A DNA stretch of 64,000 nt, taken from positions 1-64,000 of the forward strand of contig JAAVHJ010000001.1 in assembly GCA_014799805.1 (NCBI GenBank), in the 5' to 3' direction. Shown in pieces: positions 60,659-64,000 of this stretch. This DNA is from Ruminococcus sp. (GTDB lineage Bacteria > Bacillota > Clostridia > Oscillospirales > Ruminococcaceae). The translations under genes were made by a program, and so were the position numbers. The notes under the pieces are model-generated. The model searched no databases. It had not been told where the DNA came from and saw nothing but the letters and a program-made list of their open reading frames with translations. Within the stretch, counting starts at the first letter, position 1. Each line of letters starts with the position of its first letter.

Positions 60659-62332
60659 CTAATTAAAAATTTCTTGTGTATCCTGTAAAGTAATAACAGC
60701 TTCTGAATTATAAAAATTTATCATATCTTGTTTGCTGGTATAAATTTCTGATTCCAGATATTCACCATACCAAAGACCGCAAAAGCTCCAGATAGTATTA
60801 TCACGGAACATGAAATTAATATCTGGAACAGTACTGCATTCACTTAAAGCTAATAATTTTTTTCCTTTTGTATGACGATATAATGCCAGAAAATTTTCAT
60901 ACTGGCTGTTAAAATCCTGCTCAGGATTTAAATAAATATCCAATGATGCAATATCATAGTTATTAACTAAATAACTTTCGTTTTGTCCATTCCAAATCCA
61001 GATTAAATTATGCAAATTATGATATTCTGTCATACGTCTGTACAGAATATCCCAAAGCCAGCGATAAGCTTGTGAACCGTCTGCACCCCACCAGAACCAA
61101 TATCCGCCAGCTTCATGTAATGGTCGCCAAAGTACCGGAATATCTTTTTCTGCTAATGGCTTTAAAGCATTTGCAATACTATCAATATCTCTTAATAATA
61201 ATGCACAAGATTCAGAAATGCTGTTATTTTCTAATTTTGCAGAAATTTCTGCATCAGTGAGCAATGCAACATCAATTTGATAATTAATAGACGTTTCGTT
61301 CTCAGAAGCATGTCCTGTTGGCACAGCGTCAGCAAGTGAAAAACTGGTTTCTTCTGCATAAACAGAACTTTCTCCAGAGGGTGCGTCCCAATTCCAAATA
61401 AGCCCAACAATTCCGCCACGTTCTGCCCATGCTTCACAAGCAGAGATAATATCTCCATTATCTATCTGACTATTCGCCGTATATCCCTGCATATCGCCAA
61501 ATCTAATGGCTGGATATTTGCCAGTTAGATAATAAATATCGTCTAGTTCTGTCTGATTTTCTAAGCTTGTATACTGTCCAGAAATTATTTTTTTTCCATA
61601 ATTTTTTTTCAGATAATTCATTAATTTTTTTGCATTTGGTGATGCTTGCGAATCACTTAAATTATCTTGTTTGGTATAGTTTAACACAGGAATTTCTGTA
61701 TTATTTGCAATTTCAAAATAATCAATGGCAATCTTACCATCAATTGCCTGTATAGACAAATCAGCCTGCCCTGCTGAAAGATAAATTCCCGAAAAAGTGA
61801 CCCTTGTAAAATATTCTGATTCTGTAATGTTAAACTGCCCGATTTCCTCATTATTTAAAAGTAATAAATTCATAGCAGGGCTATCTGCATACGCACAAAT
61901 AGTAATATCATAATGCTGTGATGCAGGAATCATAAAACTTGCTTTTATATTATCACCATCTTGAAACGCTGATAAATAGCCCGTTCCACTGTAATCTTCT
62001 CTTATTGTTTCTATCTGCAAAGAACCAGAATAATTTGCCTGTTCCGCCTCTACAATCATTAAGCTATCTTGCAAATTGATTTCAGGTATTTCTAATGCAA
62101 TCTGTGCATAGTTTGGAGCTGATTCTGTCTGTGTCGTTTCCAGTATTGCATTTATTTCTGTATCTGTTACTACTGATTCAGTTATTATTTCAGAATATTC
62201 TAAACCAGAATTATTTTCTAATTCCTGTGTTTTCTGCATATTTTTTGTTTTGAAAACAATCACAACAGTTCCTATTATTAATATTAAAATTACTAAAGCA
62301 ATTATACCTAAAATTAAATTTCTTTTCATCAT
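60659..62332 (-). CDS. Membrane-anchored GH26 enzyme with CBM35-like module (putative beta-mannanase)
   Basis: 557 residues: N-terminal membrane anchor (6-27), acidic linker, a CBM35/6-like beta-sandwich (about 92-210, IVEAEQANYSG, IDYFEI), and a GH26 catalytic domain (about 228-545). Acid/base E407 is in VLWRPLHEAGGYWFWWG and nucleophile E498 in LLALSECSTVPD. WNWDAP and IWIWNG are also typical. It retains glycoside bonds of mannan or related beta-glycans at the cell surface. Its own promoter lies at 62363-62392. Confidence 0.92.
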   Translation of the reverse strand: MMKRNLILGIIALVILILIIGTVVIVFKTKNMQKTQELENNSGLEYSEIITESVVTDTEINAILETTQTESAPNYAQIALEIPEINLQDSLMIVEAEQANYSGSLQIETIREDYSGTGYLSAFQDGDNIKASFMIPASQHYDITICAYADSPAMNLLLLNNEEIGQFNITESEYFTRVTFSGIYLSAGQADLSIQAIDGKIAIDYFEIANNTEIPVLNYTKQDNLSDSQASPNAKKLMNYLKKNYGKKIISGQYTSLENQTELDDIYYLTGKYPAIRFGDMQGYTANSQIDNGDIISACEAWAERGGIVGLIWNWDAPSGESSVYAEETSFSLADAVPTGHASENETSINYQIDVALLTDAEISAKLENNSISESCALLLRDIDSIANALKPLAEKDIPVLWRPLHEAGGYWFWWGADGSQAYRWLWDILYRRMTEYHNLHNLIWIWNGQNESYLVNNYDIASLDIYLNPEQDFNSQYENFLALYRHTKGKKLLALSECSTVPDINFMFRDNTIWSFCGLWYGEYLESEIYTSKQDMINFYNSEAVITLQDTQEIFN

Positions 62333-62362
62333 TAAAAAATATCCTCGTATCCGATTTTTGTA

Positions 62363-62392
62363 ATTATATTTAATTTAGTTAGGTGAAGTCAA
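62363..62392 (-). promoter_or_regulatory. Promoter of the GH26 gene
   Basis: Minus-strand TTGACT, 18-bp spacer, TATAAT, about 30 bp upstream of the start. Confidence 0.7.
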
Positions 62393-62406
62393 TGATAAAT
62401 TAAAAT

Positions 62407-62889
62407 TTACAACTCAAGCAAAAAGAAATCGCATTCCTTGTATGGATGACTGAATTTTATCGGCAAGTCAGCTTCATTTATTTTTATAAAGCCCGCTTTA
62501 TTGTAAAATTTATGTGCCCTTGTTGTATTATATGGCGTATCTAGCAGAATGGTTTTATAACCTTTTTCTTTAACAAAATCCAAAAGTACATTGTAAAGCT
62601 TTTGACCAACATGATTTGGCTCACCTTGAAATTTTTCGTATACAAAAAATCTCTTAAGCACAGCGATTTCTGAACTGTATGGCATTATTCCTATCGTGCC
62701 TATTAACGTTTCGCTGTATTTGGCAATCCAAAAATTTCCGCCTTTATTTATATACTCACCAACAATATCCAATAAATCAATCTGATCATCTACCGAAACA
62801 AGAGGTCTTGTTCCATCATTTTGAAAATGCAAGACAATATCTATAACATCTTGTGTATATTTTTCTTCAAATTGACTGATAGTAATCAT
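62407..62889 (-). CDS. GNAT-family N-acetyltransferase
   Basis: 160 residues with the GNAT core: FWIAKYSETLIGTIGIMPYSSEIAVLKRFFVYEKFQGEPNHVGQKLYNVLLDFVKEKGYKTILLDTPYNTTRAHKFYNKAGF. The motif A Q/RxxGxG position reads HVGQKL, and the ARKFYEKxGF-type ending is present. AAAGGAG precedes the ATG. Acceptor unknown. Confidence 0.9.
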   Translation of the reverse strand: MITISQFEEKYTQDVIDIVLHFQNDGTRPLVSVDDQIDLLDIVGEYINKGGNFWIAKYSETLIGTIGIMPYSSEIAVLKRFFVYEKFQGEPNHVGQKLYNVLLDFVKEKGYKTILLDTPYNTTRAHKFYNKAGFIKINEADLPIKFSHPYKECDFFLLEL

Positions 62890-62934
62890 TTTTACTCCTT
62901 TATGTTTGTTAATTTATAAAATTAGCAAAAAATA

Positions 62935-64000
62935 TCATGCTTTAATATAATAACAGGTTTCTGGCTCTGTTTCAAAACAAATTACACCATCTTTTAAAGA
63001 AGCACTTACAGGTGTATCATCTTTTCTATGAACGCTAACAATGCCTGCTGTACGCAAACAACATGGCTGTCCATGATGTGATAAAATTTCAGCATTTACT
63101 AATTTATTATCTTTCCAAATCATGCTGATTTCAAAACCACCTCTTGCACATAGTCCTGAAATGCTTCCATTTTTCCATGATTTTGGTAATGCTGGCAATA
63201 AATGTATTTCACCACTATGACTTTGTAACAGCATTTCTGCAATACCCGCTGTGCCTCCGAAATTACCATCAATTTGAAAAGGCGGATATGAATTTAATAA
63301 ATTCGGACTTGTCGAATATACTAGTAATTTTCTAAGATTTTCATAAGCCATATCGCTATCATGTAATCTTGCCCACATGTTAATAATCCATGCACAGCTC
63401 CAACCAGTATGTCCTTCACCATGAATTAATCTTCTTATCATAGTTGCTCTTGAAGCAGCGGCAAGTTTTGGCGTTTTCTGTGGTGAAATTAAATCTGCTG
63501 GATATAATGCAAATAACTGTGAAATATGTCTATGTCCAACTTCTACCTCGTCATAATCTTCTGCCCATTCCATAATTTGCCCATATTTTCCAATAGAAAT
63601 CGGAGGCAATTTTTTTAGCATATCTGCTAATTTTTTTGCAAATCGTTTTCTTTCGCCCAGAATTTCAGAAGCTTTGATAACATCTTGAAATAAAACTGTT
63701 ATAATTTGTGTATCCATAGACGGTGCAATACATAAACTGCCTTTTTCACCGCTTTTCGTTAAATAAGTATTTTCTGGTGATACAGACGGACCTGTTACCA
63801 GATAGCCCTGTTTATTCTCAAATAAATAATCCGTAAAAAATTCAGCAGATTCACATAATATATTAAAATACTGCTTTAAAAATTTTTTATCCTGTGTGAA
63901 TTGGTAATGCTCAAAAATATGCAAACAAAGCCATGCCGCACCCATTGCCCAAATAGTCGCTGGCATCCATAAATCATGTGGGACACAATCCCCCCAAATA
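62935..64000 (-). CDS. GH95-type glycoside hydrolase (alpha-L-fucosidase/galactosidase), 5' end outside the window
   Basis: The frame is open to the window edge, so these are the C-terminal ~355 residues. IWGDCVPHDLWMPATIWAMGAAWLCLHIFEHY, GPSVSPEN, RHISQLFALYPAD, GHTGWSCAWIINMWARLHD and PPFQIDGNFGGTAGIAEMLLQSH are the GH95 landmarks (catalytic Asp in FQIDGNFG-type region and Glu/Asn earlier). The C-terminal beta-sandwich ends the protein. Likely acts on fucosylated or L-galactosylated xyloglucan or host glycans. Whether it has a signal peptide cannot be seen. Confidence 0.9.
   Translation of the reverse strand, partial: IWGDCVPHDLWMPATIWAMGAAWLCLHIFEHYQFTQDKKFLKQYFNILCESAEFFTDYLFENKQGYLVTGPSVSPENTYLTKSGEKGSLCIAPSMDTQIITVLFQDVIKASEILGERKRFAKKLADMLKKLPPISIGKYGQIMEWAEDYDEVEVGHRHISQLFALYPADLISPQKTPKLAAASRATMIRRLIHGEGHTGWSCAWIINMWARLHDSDMAYENLRKLLVYSTSPNLLNSYPPFQIDGNFGGTAGIAEMLLQSHSGEIHLLPALPKSWKNGSISGLCARGGFEISMIWKDNKLVNAEILSHHGQPCCLRTAGIVSVHRKDDTPVSASLKDGVICFETEPETCYYIKA

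Overview
The window looks like the chromosome of a low-GC, Gram-positive, fibre-degrading gut or rumen anaerobe close to Ruminococcus. The evidence is the AT-rich DNA, consensus sigma-A promoters with 17-bp spacers and TGnTATAAT -10 boxes, AGGAGG ribosome binding sites, type I dockerins (a cellulosome signature), secreted GH9/GH16/GH26/GH95 glycoside hydrolases, and an anaerobic (early cobalt insertion) cobalamin pathway.

Layout. 1-1.75 kb: end of an FtsX/MacB-type permease with an unusual repeat-rich extracellular insertion. 1.8-17.2 kb: an AraC regulator, then a 16-gene minus-strand cobalamin operon (cbiA to cbiC) driven by one promoter at 17.2 kb whose leader is too short for a B12 riboswitch. 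17.3-22.7 kb: a small unknown protein, a cation:proton antiporter, an Na+/alanine symporter, a cytoplasmic GH5 enzyme and a second AraC regulator of the same type as the first. 22.8-31.2 kb: a fibre-degradation locus with a GH9-dockerin-GH16 enzyme, then an inverted operon of ECF sigma factor, membrane anti-sigma-like protein and two tandemly duplicated dockerin proteins built from an unrecognised repeat. Upstream of the sigma gene lies a five-unit, exactly 75-bp tandem array. 31.3-35.1 kb: a DUF2079 membrane protein, an AraC regulator and a Thr-rich membrane-anchored protein. 35.1-40 kb: an FMN-riboswitch-controlled riboflavin operon (ribD, ribE, ribBA, gene debris, ribH, HAD phosphatase). 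40-43.8 kb: small genes including smpB and a stop-interrupted gene, ending at tmRNA (ssrA).

44.2-58.4 kb is a genomic island at the 3' end of ssrA. Its ends are 87-bp direct repeats that contain the last bases of ssrA and a terminator; a third, shorter copy is the ssrA 3' end itself. The island carries a large serine recombinase and several cargo blocks. Block one is a WYL regulator with a zinc-ribbon/glycine-zipper protein. Block two is an XRE regulator facing four small proteins and a AAA+ ATPase, with a repeated RNA hairpin motif between the genes. Block three is a zinc-finger amidoligase with a class II glutamine amidotransferase, followed by two micro-ORFs. An IS4-type element with intact ends and an 8-bp target duplication sits between blocks two and three. 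Blocks two and three are the best candidates for undescribed systems. To the right of the island lies debris of other mobile DNA (a HerA/VirB4-like ATPase fragment and a decayed IS5-type transposase). Ordinary chromosome then resumes (DUF2520 protein, GH26, GNAT, GH95 running off the end).

All calls come from reading the sequence and from memory of protein families; no database search was run. Start sites were moved inward from the longest possible frame where a ribosome binding site decided it.
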